A stretch of 64,000 nucleotides of DNA from the NCBI RefSeq assembly GCF_016801865.2, contig NC_068938.1, positions 93,830,221 to 93,894,220 on the forward strand. Direction: 5' to 3'. Origin of the DNA: Culex pipiens pallens. Its lineage: Eukaryota; Arthropoda; Insecta; Diptera; Culicidae. The notes under the pieces were generated by a model, which saw only the letters and a list, made by a program, of their open reading frames with translations, was not told the origin of the DNA and did not search any database. Positions 1-13,200 of this stretch are shown piece after piece. Within the stretch, counting starts at the first letter, position 1, and the number at the start of each line of letters is the position of its first letter. The translations under genes and the position numbers were made by a program.

Positions 1-63
1 ATCCCTGCACCAAAAGCGATATATATTTTTATTTGTTATTTTAAGCATTTATGCCAATTTTAG

Positions 64-316
64 GAAGGCCTCATGGCGCGGTGGTTAGCGGCTTCGGCTG
101 CCGATCCCTAAGTTGCTATGGGGCGTGGGTTCGATTCCCGCCTTATCCTCCTGGCCTTCTATCGGATGGGGAAGTAAAACGTCGGTCTGTTTGCATAAAA
201 GAGGTTTTGGGTGACTCACCACACATAACCTTCGGACGCCTGAAAATGAGCAGAAACTTGCAACAGAGACCACAAAAGACCCGGGGGTCGTTAAAGTGGA
301 TTGCTTTGCTTTTTTT
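64..316 (+). mobile_element. tRNA-derived SINE with 12-bp TSD
   Basis: The head carries a Pol III box A-like segment (TGGCGCGGTGGTTAGCGG, about 73-90) and a box B (GGTTCGATTCC, about 129-139). The body ends in a stretch ending GGGGGTCGTTA followed by a T-rich tail. The 12-mer TGCCAATTTTAG flanks it exactly at 52-63 and 317-328, the mark of target-primed insertion. The same 3' body recurs at 34804-35238 and about 44050-44312, so this is a multicopy family. A stand-alone tRNA gene is excluded because the head lacks a matching 3' acceptor strand. Confidence 0.85.
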
Positions 317-465
317 TGCCAATTTTAGAATTAGTTAAAATTAACCTATTAAAGTTGTTGAAAAAAGTTTTTCTTAAAAAAATACTTTTTAACATCACTT
401 TTGTCTGTTTAACAAAGTTGTAGAACATAAAATTTCGAAAGATAATCTCATTTTTGGGAACATTT

Positions 466-971
466 CGACGTCGTCGTGCTATCATGTCGCACCCGCCATT
501 TCGACGTTCCGAGAAAAACGCGTTTTAATGTTTGACCTTGGATAAACAAAAACGAGAGCACGCATTGTAAACAATAACAATCACGTTTTGTTTGGTTGAC
601 TATTCTGTGCATTGCCCCGAAGTTTGGTTGTATTTGGTTGCCGGAGTCCCGAGTTATAATTACAAATGTTTACGGTAGTCTCACTTGTACGTGCGTCAAA
701 CGCATCCTGACCTGAAATCCCTTTGCCCTTTGTCGCACTTACATCAATTTTCAGGGAGTGACAAGATAGCACGACAAGATTGAAACTACTTTCATATGAA
801 AAGTGACAAAAATTTTCGGAGCTTTTTTGGTTTTCATTGAATATCTCAGGATTGAAATTGATTTTTGGGGATCTGTGAAGGTCAAAAGGTGAGGCATTGT
901 GAGCACAAAATGGCGTTCTTAACTCAATTTGGTCCAAAATGCACGTACGACAAGTTAGCACGATGGCGACG
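466..971. mobile_element. MITE with TIR containing GTCGTGCTATC
   Basis: The left end reads CGACGTCGTCGTGCTATC and the right end, reverse complemented, reads CGTCGCCATCGTGCTAAC, giving imperfect terminal inverted repeats. The interior (about 590-950) is homologous in inverted orientation to about 30740-31160, including the blocks around GGTCCAAAATGCAC and GGGACTCCGGCAACCAAAT. No coding capacity is evident. A copy with later insertions lies at 30719-31866. Confidence 0.6.
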
Positions 972-3900
972 ATTTGTATAGAAGTAGCGCACCCTGCAGA
1001 CAAAACCGTATGAAAATTGGGTTTTTCGTACATTTTTTCCGTATAAACTTCATCCTCGAGTATCATTGGGTAAACGTTGACCGATTTTGTTCAGATTTGG
1101 CCCAGAGTTCTGAAATCGCTCAAATAACAATATTCAGCTTGTGGAGCGAGTTTTTGAAAAAAAAAATCTCATATTCTGGGCACCCTACTGAACAAGCATC
1201 ACTAAAAGAGCACTAGGATCACGTGCACTTACAATTTTCCATATATTTTTTGGAATGGCTGAATAATTTTCCTCCAACGTTTTTATAAAGAGTTAGTCGC
1301 TTCTGAATACAAATAAAACAAATCATGCAATATGTACTCAAAGCGAACCATACTTAATCTCTGTTAGCATTATGGATGAAACCACTTGTTTTCCCTTAAA
1401 AAATCAAATTGCACGTGACTCTAATCATTAAGTTTATGCTTCCCCGTGAATTGAGAATATGCAGAAAAATGGACGACTGGTTCAATCTTTGAAGTCATCC
1501 TGAAGATGATTATAATTTATAGCTTATCTTCTGACGATAATAAATCCACAAGTTGATATAATAGCACCTAGCCTTTCTTATGGAACACAAATTCTAGCTT
1601 CTTCAGTTTCTCCTATTCCGCCTAAAAAAACCGGGATTGCTTCTTTTTCACATTTTTCAAAGGAACTCATTTGTCATCTTCCACCCCAAGGTTGTGAACA
1701 AATTGTTGGCCAAAAACGATGCGTGTGACTGATGAAACTCGTCACAATTTGCATATTTTACAATCCGTTTATTGCGTATACGCTTGTAAACTAGACAAAT
1801 TGGTAGGAAATCGGCCCACGAAAGTTCAGCGTTTGTAAATTTGCAACCATTTCGAGGCGCACCTGGTCGCATCTGATCGGATGGCTTTCGTCAGTGTCCT
1901 TAATTTTTGATTTTATTAATCCATCTTAAATCTGACTAATCACGGATCAACGAAAATGAGGCCCATCATCCGCTTTAAGCTAATCAACGCTGGTGCAACC
2001 CCCGACGAACCGGTTCATGGATGGTTTTTAACTTCTTCTTTTTTTGAATGAAACCGATGGTGAAAATGAAACTTGAATTTATTTTCAGGATTGCTGATGG
2101 TAGGGCAATAAATCACACGCGCGTTGGACACATCACGCGTCAATTAAATTGTTTATGACGAGATATTTTATGATTTGTTTTATCAATTAATGTATTTGTT
2201 TGAAATACATGTTGCTCAGGGTGGATTGATATGCACGGTGTCGTGCTGAAATCAAAGGAGGTGGGTATCAAGTTGTCACCTAGCACGCAAATTTTGCAGT
2301 GCCTATGGTGATGCACGTCATTTGTTTATTTTCATGTGCTTACTTTTCTGGTAAGCACGTCACAAGACAAGCACACAACTGCACGTGTGCTTATTTGAAA
2401 CGGATTTTTTTCCAAATTATTTCAAGAGGTTTGTTAAAATATTGTTTTCTTTCATGGGATCATATGAAAAAAAGCCTTTTTTCAATTTTAGATACTGTAT
2501 GAAACAATAGGCAACTCCAGTTATTCAAGAACAAGATGTTGTGAAAATAAAATCCGCCCGGAATTGCAGTTTAGACGGGGGATGTGGTTTACTGGTTGCA
2601 GTGGCTTGTTGTCGGCAGCGATAATCCGGTATTCAACTGCCGGGTGCAGCGCCCTTCGCTGACCTTTGTGATCGGCTCCGCTTCCTTGGCATCATGCCGA
2701 TTTCGGGACTAGGAACGACCACAGGCGCTGCGCATGAGTTCCTCTCCTTGGCTGTTTTCGAGCCTCAGTACCACTGTTCCGGGCGTATCGAGGGGCCATC
2801 CTTTGAAGGTAACGCCTGGCGCGGAGTGTCGCTAGACGACGGATTGTGGTCCAATCATTAATAGAACCAATCCAACCATTCCGGGACAGAGCGGGTACTC
2901 ACGTTACCTAACAATGCGAGACGGTTGCCAATGTTACCCCGTTCACGTCCATCATAGAGATTACCTATTTTTAATATCTCCATCTGAAATTCATGAGATT
3001 GGTTGGTTGAAAGTTATCATTTTATTTAAAAAAATCTGGAATGATCCGTGTTGAACTGGAACCATAGCCTATCAATTCCGTGGATTAGAAAAATATTTGG
3101 CTGTGTTCAAAAAAGTATTTTTAGTCATAGGCACGGAAAATCATAAGCACCGCGTGCTTAATATAAGCACGAGCACTGCTCGTCAATATTTCGCGTGCAG
3201 AACCAAATCGAAGTACACCAAGAAAATTCATGTGTGTCTATTAATCAACCCTGGTTGCAGTAACTAAACCTCTTTTGACAAAACTAAAAAATGTCTAACA
3301 TCTTTGCCGAATATTCAGTACGTGCTTCATCTCCGGCAAGACGAATTAGCAGTTCATCATAAATGTGCTGCTTTCAACAGCCATAAACTCTGCAAAGTTA
3401 GGTTTACGACTATTTTTTAAAGCAAAACTTGAAGCCACGTGCTTTGCATTGGCAATCGTTTCGCAAAGATCAACCGTGGGTGACATGGCCAAGAAGACGT
3501 GCCGTCAAATTCACCCCAAAAACACTTCAATTGTGTGTGGAATCGGCCAGGTGTAAAAAATCCCCCAAAAAAGGTCATATCTTTAGTGAAAACAAGAAAT
3601 GACTAAAACCACACAAGGGAGAGAGAAAAAAAGGTCTCCGAGCGAAAGTAAATTTATCCAACTACACCCAAACGAGCCTGAGCATGATTCAATGGCTCAA
3701 GTGTCATTACTTGCTGGTAGTGTACAGTGCACTCATCGGATGACTGCTGCTGCTGCGGGACCGGTTTTTGGGATGGTGGCCTTGCCCGAGCTGAGTCTCG
3801 TAAAAGGTGGACCATTTTACTTTTTCGACTGGAAGTTGAGCTGTCGTTAAGATGCAATTTTTCATTACGTCATGCTAGGTTTTTTGAAACTGCAGTGCCG

Positions 3901-4509
3901 AATTGGTAACTTTCGAAATTGGATGGATTTATCGATAAAAAATAATCGTTGCTGCACTGACTTAATTAATCTTATACATCGAGTTTATTTAGCAGACGAA
4001 CGAAAAAATAATTATTAATGAGTTATAGAAAAGTGCAAAAACAATTTCATAAAGCATTCGAAATCAAAAATAGCACCAGCACATCCAAAACAAAACAAGT
4101 GAACCAAGAAGTGAACTCTAAATTTGGTATAAAAATAGCCGAAGCATGGTCGCCTCAAGAGAGCTACTTTGTCATACTTAACCTCTTGTGAGCACCTTTT
4201 CTGTGCCACGTGCAAATAAACTCACACCCTCTCGGGTGGGTTTCATCGACGGCGCGCATTTCTTTGTTTACCGTTCGGTTGCACTACTTTGAAATTCGTC
4301 AAAAGTTATTAAATTAATTTTGCGTTTTAAATATTCGTCTTGCACCTTTTGTAAAATTATTGAAAAACTAGGAGCTGTTATTTTTTAAACTAGAATCTTT
4401 TCCATCTAAATTCCTAAGCTTGAGAGTTTGGAGTTTGGAAATTCCTCCTTTATGTGTTCAGACAAAGAATATTACACTTCTCTTTGGTTTTGGTGTTAAT
4501 TTAATAATT
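972..4509. other. Intergenic DNA, no gene recognised
   Basis: Mostly AT-rich. A GC-richer block at about 2550-2960 contains no convincing ORF or recognised domain. Short hairpins built on the motif AAGCAC/GTGCTT occur at 2336-2358 and 3145-3159. Small ORFs here are under 90 codons, lack splice context and resemble nothing I know. Confidence 0.5.
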
Positions 4510-4772
4510 TACTCCAAGGAACCTTCCACCCCAGGGTTCGAACTGATGACCTATGGATTGCGAGTCCGACCGCCGCCAACGATTCCACCTGAGCAGACTT
4601 GGTTTGGTGTGTTGTTTGTCTTTTTAAAGCATGGAGACGACTCCCACACCTGGAATTACTTAACGGCCTCACAATAACCAAGGCCGGAACCGACGAAGGT
4701 TGGATCAGATGAGAATCGAACCCATGATCATCCGCTTACAAAGCGGACAGCGTAATCTGCGGCCAAGCCTGC
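4510..4772 (-). mobile_element. tRNA-derived SINE, minus strand, 3' truncated
   Basis: Read on the minus strand, the head at about 4770 downward has tRNA-like boxes, with the segment CCGCTTTGTAAGCGG followed by GGGTTCGATTCTC. The body then matches the 34804-35238 SINE (segments around GACTCGCAATCC and GGGGTGGAAGGTTCC). It stops at TTCCTTGGAGT, before the shared tail seen in other copies. No clear TSD was found. Confidence 0.75.
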
Positions 4773-4974
4773 TGCCTAATGCTTAAAAAACAAAATAAAT
4801 GAAATGAAATGAAAATTATTTTGATCGTATTATTTTGAATGGACCCATTTCAACATGAGCAAAGTTAAAAAAACGTGTTTTGACTTACCTACCTTCAAAA
4901 CTTTGGAACAAAATTTACCCCAAATGCATGATAACAGTTAGGCTTCAGTCAAAAATCATCCAACACATTTTTTC

Positions 4975-5440
4975 AAGCTTATCTTCGTAAAATCGTGATA
5001 ACTCGTGGTGGTTACGTTGTTTTTACATCACTATTTTTTATTGCCTGCCCTACAACATTGTAAAGCATTGTTAGACTCTAAAAAATAGCCCTGGTAAGTT
5101 AGAAAAAACACAACATTTTGAAATGAACAATTTTGTTTTAAATGAAAAAAAAAACACCCTACGTGTTATTGCAGATTCGGAACGTACAATAAATTTCCCA
5201 TATGCTAATACAAAATTACAGGTATTACAGTTGAGTAATGAAAAATGGCACAGTTTTTGAAACTATTTTTGTATTATTTTCGATGAAAAATTCGTTCGGA
5301 ATTCTGCGTATGACATCAAATTGGGCGTTTTTTTTTACATGAAGGTCTCTTTGTTACCTTAATTGTAAACCATCACCATTTCAGGCTGCAAATAATTAAA
5401 AACACATTTTTCAAATGTTCAAAAATGAGATTTATGTGAA
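4975..5440. mobile_element. Decayed arm of the GGGTAATTC foldback family
   Basis: The order of landmarks matches the right arm of the element at 12232-14290: CGTAAAATCGTGATAACTCG, CTCTAAAAAATAGCCC, AATAAATTTCCCATA, CATCAAATTGGGCGTTT and CATTTCAGGCTGCAAA. The divergence is much greater than between the other copies, and the terminal GGGTAATTC is missing, so this is an old remnant. Confidence 0.65.
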
Positions 5441-6550
5441 GAGTTATAATCCAATTCATTATTTATTTTTGTGAGATTTTCCATTATTTCATGCAAATCA
5501 ATTATTTTGCTTTTATAATTTTGTTAGGATTTCCATTCTTATTGCGTGAGCAGCTATAAAGTTAATGAGAATTATTCTGACTGCAAACCATTATTGTAAA
5601 TTACATATTTCTTTCAAGCCTAATTTTCAAAAGCTGGAAGCAAAAAGTATCACAATATGAAAGTTTAAGAAATTTGCAGAATATCAAATTTAAGTTTAGC
5701 CTCTGTTTTTTTTCTCAACATTCAAACAAGGGTTGGTAGAAAAAGGTGTTAGAAACACTTTCCAAAATTAAACTTTGATAAGTATTTTAAATGGTTTTCG
5801 TGTCAACAAAATTAACTTGTGTTCTTTTCTGTTTTTGTGTTGGGATCGACATCTTGTTTATTTCTATTCTTTAAAAAAAATATAGATATTTAATAATCGC
5901 TGTTTTTTTTTAATGTGTTTATCCCTTTAAAAGGGTTATTCTTCATTCAAAATTATTTTATAGAAAAGAACAGAAAACCCTTCCAAACGCTTAAATTTTT
6001 AATCATTGAAAATTGAACCAATGGTTTCCAATATATCAAGAGTTAAATAGTGAGGATTTGTTAGGTGACATTGAGAAAACTTATTTTTCACACAAAATGT
6101 AAACCTTAAAGGCGTAAGATCTCAGCAAAAAATTTTTGGTCATTTTTCGAAAATACCTGGAAAGGCCTATAACTTGAAACTGGTGCACTTTATCGAAAAA
6201 TGTGTTAAGTGTTATTTTGATTTTGCCACTAAAATTATTTAATGAAGTACTGTTGGACATTTCTTCTTGTTTCTTAACGTTTTATTTTTTAAAATTTATA
6301 TCTCCGGAACCAGAATTTGTAACATCAAACGGTAGCTCAAAAGATGCATTTTTAGTCTACTAAAATTTGTCAAAAAAAACGAAAATTAGAAAATTACGGA
6401 TTTTTAAAATTCAACTTTGAGCGATAAAAAGGTAAATAAAATACTCGAAAAAATCAAATTTCATCGCTACTATATAAAAAATATCTATAAAAAATAATCT
6501 TCAAAGCAACATGTTCATGACTAAATTGCTCAGATGATAACAGAGCTAAC
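5441..6550. other. AT-rich intergenic DNA
   Basis: No ORF, RNA or repeat family could be identified. The segment lies directly upstream of the dehydrogenase promoter, so unrecognised regulatory sites are possible but not visible. Confidence 0.4.
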
Positions 6551-6656
6551 ACGTTGAGTAAAATAAGCTTACCACCCTCCACGGTACCGACGATCCAGTG
6601 AAGCTAGCAGAAACACGGTCCCGGGCCTAGGCCCCACCGCTAGACGCGACCCGTGA

Positions 6657-6692
6657 TCAGTGCGCTGCCAAGTCTTGCAGCGATCGGACGAC
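6657..6692 (+). promoter_or_regulatory. Inr + DPE core promoter of the dehydrogenase gene
   Basis: An initiator TCAGTG is centred on A+1 at 6659. Counting from that A, GGACGA occupies +28 to +33, the exact position and near-exact sequence of the arthropod downstream promoter element (RGWYV), with the favoured G at +24. No TATA box is seen at the usual distance. This predicts a 414-nt 5' UTR ending at the ATG at 7073. Seen: motifs and spacing. Known: Inr/DPE spacing is strict in insects. Inferred: use as transcription start. Confidence 0.55.
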
Positions 6693-7072
6693 GAACCTTG
6701 CCGGTCTTACCGAGAAAGAAAGTGCTTCTTCGGCTTCGGCCATAACTGTTCCGCGTTCCAAATCTACACGATTTCTTGCTTCCTTTCTTTTCCTTCTTTC
6801 TTTCTTTCTCAACGCCGAGTTTATCGATCCATCGTGAGGTGAAAAGAGTGGTGATTGTTGTTGGAGTTTGAAGAAGTGGGCTTTTGCTATAGAGAAAGTT
6901 CGTCGAATCTCCGAACTTTGGGTTCAGCTCTGCGAGCTCTCTGCATTTTGGGGTGACAACGAAGAAAGTGATCGGAGTTTTGTGCTTGGAATATGCAAAT
7001 TTGGCAGTAATTAAACGAAAGTGAAATATTGAATTTTGATCAATTCTGAAAGTTTCGAACCAGTTCGGCAAA

Positions 7073-7228
7073 ATGGTGCTGCAAATGTCCGACATGCTGT
7101 ACGAGAATCCGCTCGATCACTTCCTGACCCTGATCGTGGACTTTGTAATCTTCTTCTTCAAATCGATCTACTACGTGCTGGAGGCCTGTCTGCTTAGCTG
7201 TATTCCCTATCGGTACCGCAAGAAGAAG
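7073..7228 (+). CDS. Dehydrogenase exon 1 (membrane anchor)
   Basis: 52 codons from the ATG to a phase-0 donor GTAAGT at 7229. It encodes the N-terminal hydrophobic helix and the basic RYRKKK end. The open frame continues into the intron to 7528, but that extension has no family similarity. Confidence 0.85.
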
Positions 7229-10200
7229 GTAAGTGGGAACATCCGCGACATTGTGTTCAACAACACATCAACTGTTTCAACAAAATGTAAAAAGTCACTC
7301 CAACCAACCAACAACACAATCGAGATACTCGTTTCTTTCACTCTCGCGAAACCTGAACAAATGGAGCGAATTGCTCGAGCATTGAACGTTTCAATTTGTG
7401 TTTGTTTTGATGCATTTTCCACGTGCAAACGTGCAACGGAACGGAAATGGTGCCTACAACAGGTGCTACTGATGAGTACAAACTATTCAAATCAACCTGT
7501 CTGCACAGTGTTGAACAGTCCCTCATGATTCAATGGTATTTACTTTTGAAAGTGTAGCGTTAGTTGCCGATCAAAATGTAACATTTACCATTTCAGGTGA
7601 AGTGGATGTGTCCAATAAACTGTGTAAACTAATTGATTTACGATTGAGTGAAACACTTCGAAGGCCGCTAAATTTGTTGTTTTGGGTACAGTGTACACGT
7701 TATTTTTGAGGGAAGGCCGTATTCCTGGTTTTAAAATGAACTTTACCAAATTAGTTCTGATAGACTTATCTTCATGTAGACCTATCAACTCAGAATCACA
7801 ATCTGCACAAATGTCTTTTTGTGTGTATGTGACCTAAGCTGTCACTCATTTTTCTCAGTGGTTATGTATAAAAAGGTGTTTTCGAAAAGATAGCGACCGG
7901 AATTTGCATTGAAAAACAAAATGTTATGTATCTTTGCATAGTTATAGTTGAAAATGACTTACCGTAATCTGGGGCGAATCGAGACTACAGTCTGAATAGG
8001 GACAGCAGTTTTTTAGAGCACTTTAAGCTTTTAAATTTGGAAATGGATGTACACGTTTTGTTGGTCTGAGTCTGTTCTAACCGAAACCAACCAGAAAAAT
8101 CACAATATTGTGCTCCAACATGGTTACAACTGCTGTCCCAATTCGCTCCATGTGTCCCGATTGACCCCAGTTTACGGTACTGCAGTTTGAATCATTTTCA
8201 AATGATTTGATTACAAAACATTTCAGCTTTTGTAAACATTTTTAGAATATCGTACAAGTCCTATGTAAAAAAAGGTGCAGGTGGTTATGTTACACATGAC
8301 CAGTATGACAAAGAACTTTGCAAGATGATTGTTGAAATTATCGATTAGAATATCCGCTCTAAATTTCCCCATGATTCCCTTATAATTAACGTCCGATCGA
8401 ACTAACGGGACGGAAATTGCAAGTGGAGCTAAAATAGAAATCGAGGTGAAATCAATTGACTTTCCTTTACCACTCGAAAGTTACCAAGATGCGGGAATGT
8501 TTTTGCAAGGCTGTTGCAAACAATCGGCGGCAGTAAAGGAAATTTCGCAGCGGCACAAAAAAAGTGCATCGCAGTAATCTATTTATTACTTCCTGCCTAA
8601 TAAGCAATTTATTTTAACTGCTTAACTTCAGATAATGGCCAAATGCAACTTTTTATGTCCAGTATCAAAAACCATAAAGTTTGATACCCATATTGCCCCA
8701 ACTCTTACGGTCCGACAAATGTCCCCCCATCGGAACATCCGCGGGGCCTCCGGCCACTCCGGATTGTGATCACTACTGCCGAAATGTCAAATTTCATGTC
8801 CAGTATCAATAACCATAAAGTTTGATACCCATATTGCCCCAATTCTTACGGTCCAGCAAATGTCCCCCTATCGGAACATCCGCGGGGCTTCCGGCCACTC
8901 CAGATTGTGGCCACTATTAACGAAATGTCAAATTTCATGTCCAGTATCAAAAACCATAAAGTTTGATACCCATATTGCCCCAATTCTTACGGTCCGGCAA
9001 ATGTCCCCCATCGGAACATCCGCGGGGCCTCCGGCCCCTCCAGATTGTGGCAACTATTGCCGAAATGTCAAATTTCATGTCCAGTATCAAAAACCATCAA
9101 GTTTGATACCCATATTGCCCCAACTCTTACGGTCCGACAAATGTCCCCCCATCGGAACATCCGCGGGACCTCCGGCCACTCCGGATTGTGACCACTACTG
9201 CCGAAATGTCAAATTTCATGTCCAGTATCAATAACCATAAAGTTTGATACCCATATTGCCCCAATTCTTACGGTCCAGCAAATGTCCCCCTATCGGAACA
9301 TCCGCGGGGCTTCCGGCCACTCCAGATTGTGGCCACTATTAACGAAATGTCAAATTTCATGTCCAGTATCAAAAACCATAAAGTTTGATACCCATATTGC
9401 CCCAATTCTTACGGTCCGGCAAATGTCCCCCATCGGAACATCCGCGGGGCCTCCGGCCCCTCCAGATTGTGGCAACTATTGCCGAAATGTCAAATTTCAT
9501 GTCCAGTATCAAAAACTATCAAGTTTGATACCCATATTGCCCCAACTCTTACGGTCCGGCAAATGTCCCCCCATCGGAACATCCGCGGGGCCTCCGGCCA
9601 CTCCAGATTGTGGCCACTATTGCCGAAATGTCAAATTTCATGTCCAGTATCAAAAACCATAAGGTTTGATACCCATATTGCCCCAATTCTTACGGTCCGG
9701 CAAATGTCCCCCATCGGAAAATCCGCGGGGCCTCCGGCCCCTCCAGATTGTGGCAACTATTGCCGAAATGTCAAATTTCATGTCCAGTATCAAAAACCAT
9801 CAAGTTTGATACCCATATTGCCCCAACTCTTACGGTCCGACAAATGTCCCCCCATCGGAACATCCGCGGGGCCTCCGGCCACTCCGGATTGTGACCACTA
9901 CTGCCGAAATGTCAAATTTCATGTCCAGTATCAATAACCATAAAGTTTGATACCCATATTGCCCCAATTCTTACGGTTTGGCAAATGTCCCCCCATCGGA
10001 ACATCCGCGGGGCTTCCGGCCACTCCAGATTGTGGCCACTATTAACGAAATGTCAAATTTCATGTCCAGTATCAATAACCATAAAGTTTGATACCCATAT
10101 TGCCCCAATTCTTACGGTCCAGCAAATGTCCCCCTATCGGAACATCCGCGGGGCTTCCGGCCACTCCAGATTGTGGCCACTATTAACGAAATGTCAAATT

Positions 10201-13200
10201 TCATGTCCAGTATCAATAACCATAAAGTTTGATACCCATATTGCCCCAATTCTTACGGTCCGGCAAATGTCCCCCATCGGAACATCCGCGGGGCCTCCGG
10301 CCCCTCCAGATTGTGGCAACTATTGCCGAAATGTCAAATTTCATGTCCAGTATCAAAAACTATCAAGTTTGATACCCATATTGCCCCAACTCTTACGGTC
10401 CGGCAAATGTCCCCCCATCGGAACATCCGCGGGGCCTCCGGCCACTCCGGATTGTGACCACTACTGCCGAAATGTCAAATTTCATGTCCAGTATCAATAA
10501 CCATAAAGTTTGATACCCATATTGCCCCAATTCTTACGGTCCGGCAAATGTCCCCCCATCGGAACATCCGCGGGGCTTCCGGCCACTCCAGATTGTGGCC
10601 ACTATTAACGAAATGTCAAATTTCATGTCCAGTATCAAAAACCATAAAGTTTGATACCCATATTGCCCCAATTCTTACGGTTTGGCAAATGTCCCCCCAT
10701 TGGACATCCGCGGGGCCTCCGGCCACTCCAGTCCAGGTGGTGGCCAGTTCCAATGATCGACTCCCGCGACTGGCATGTCTTAGCTGGTCCTTGCCTCCAA
10801 GCCATCTGCTCCCGGACCTCCAGGCCGTCTGCTACCGGGCCACCAGGCCATCTGCTTCTGATGTGTTCTCGTCGACGTCCAGCAATAGAATGAATTTTCG
10901 GGACCGACCGAGCCGAGTTTTGTTGGCTCGTCGACGATCCGAAAATTATGAGGTGGAGTGGGGGTGATTTTAGATACATCAATCTCACGTCTCTCGATTG
11001 ACTGATTGGGAAACGTTCGCTCATCCAACCAGCATGCACCAAAAAGAGGGGAAATTTGCCGAGAGGGGAATTCGTCACGTAACGTTTTCGCTTCGCGAAA
11101 ATTTTGGATTGACACCACGTATAGAAACCTTAGGACAAAGTTCTTTGTCAAAAATTTAAATAACAGGCAGTAATTTGATAGTTTTGATAAAAACGAATGA
11201 TTTTGCTCAAGATAAGTTCAAAAATTTTACGAGATCAACCCAATTTTTTCATTTTTTTTTATTTTGGTTTTCCATGAAAAATTAAAGATGAAAAGTAATG
11301 CAGATTCATATGAGACGTTTACGCGAACTTTGCGCAGTACTTTGCCAATGAATATATGTCCAATACGATTTTTAAAGCAATTCAGAAAACGCGTTCAGAG
11401 TTTTTTCTAACTAAAATTTACCACAAACGCTTACTTACACAGAAAAATTTTGAATTTTTTGAAGGTTGAAAATTTGGTTGGTTGAATATTTTTTGTCTGA
11501 CACAAAATCTATCATAATTTCCTGATGAATATCTGCATAATTTTTTTTCTTTTGTATCTTCCCACGTCCAGGCATAACAAATATGCAATGGGACATTAAT
11601 GCTATCATAGGGTACAATTTTACTTGATCATAAGGGTGACAAGATTTTATTTTTTTTAAATCTTAATAAATACCCTCTGGTTTAAGGGTCGCAATTGATC
11701 GTTGAAAATTGTATGAGCAAAATCGAAAAAAATTAGGGGAAAAGCAAAAATTTCAAAATTTCACCAAAAAGTGGCGTTAAATGTGTTGGATTGTCAAGTG
11801 TGGATTCTTATATTTAATTTTAAGATAAACAACTTTGCCGAAGGCGGCAAAACGATCTGAGTTAACCCTGGCGAGTTATTAGCGATTTAAAGAAGGCGTT
11901 TTTGTATAGAGCGATGTTTTTTCACCAACTTGAAGGTCTGTAGCGACCCTCAACCGATTTGACTCATAATTTGCAAAGTTACTTATTTTTAACCTTAAGA
12001 ATCGAGCCAGGGGGTATCCCTAATGACGATTTTTTTATTGTCTCTCTATTGATACATTTTATTTTTGAATTAAAAGAACAAAGGATCGATTCTGTTAGGT
12101 TTTATCAAATCGTCATGATAAAAACATAATTTTGTTGCAAATAGTTTCCAACTTACAAAATTCCACAAAGAACACTGGGCATCTTCAATTTTAGGGAGTT
12201 GTTAATATGTTTGTTGTTGAAATTTGTATGGGGGTAATTCTCCGCCAACTCACACAGCAGTTGCCCCGACCCATCTTCGATTTGCGTGAAACTTTGTCCT
12301 AAGGGGTAACTTTTGTCCCTGATCACGAATCCGAGGTCCGTTTTTTGATATCTCGTAACGGAGGGGCGGTACGACCCCTTTCATTTTTGAACATGGGAAA
12401 AAAGAGGTGTTTTTCAATAATTTGCAGCCTGAAACGGTGATGAGATAGAAACTTGGTGTCTAGGGGACTTTTATGTAAAATTAGACGCCCGATTTGATGG
12501 CGTACTCAGAATTCCGAAAAAACGTATTTTTCATCGAAAAAACACTAAAAAAGTTTTAAAAATTCTCCCATTTTTCGTTACTCGACTGTAAAAAATTTTG
12601 GAACATGTCATTTTATGGGAAATTTAATGTACTTTTCGAATCTACATTGACCCAGAAGGGTCATTTTTTCATTTAGAACAAAAATTTTCATTTTAAAATT
12701 TCGTATTTTTTCTAACTTTGCAGGGTTATTTTTTAGAGTGTAACAAAGTTCTACAAAGTTATAGAGCAGACAATTACAAAAATTTTGATATATAGACATA
12801 AGGAGTTTGCTTATAAACATCACGAGTTATCGCGATTTTACGAAAAAAAGTTTTGAAAAAGTTACTTTTTGCGTTTCTCTTTGTTTCGTCGTCCGTATCT
12901 GTCGCGGGTGACCATGAACGGCCATAATCAACGACGACCAACTTTTTCAAAACTTTTTTTTCGTAAAATCGCGATAACTCGTGATGTTTATAAGCTGGGT
13001 GCAGAATAGTTGTCCGCAAAGCGGCCTCAATTTAGAACTGTCAAAGCGGAACCAATTTACTGTTCGCATAATTATACCAAGAAGTGGCAAGTATTGTGAT
13101 CGATCTATAATTTATTTAGTCAGGAATAAAAAAAATCGATGGCTATTGAGGTATTCGAAGTCAAAACATCTTAATAAGAGGGCATAATTCGTCGCTAAAA

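Noticed and set aside
2550..2960. A GC-rich block as a possible gene or rRNA piece
   Set aside because: No long ORF, no recognised rRNA landmarks; left unassigned.
8640..10735. CRISPR-like regular repeats
   Set aside because: Repeats are contiguous 141-bp units with no unique spacers, in a eukaryotic intron.
8860..10967. ORFs of 124-171 codons in the satellite array
   Set aside because: Unit length 141 is divisible by three, so a frame open in one unit stays open in the next. Equivalent ORFs appear in two frames.
10635..11151. Overlapping minus-strand ORFs of 147 and 123 codons
   Set aside because: They start inside the satellite or its flank, and have no recognisable domain or splice context.
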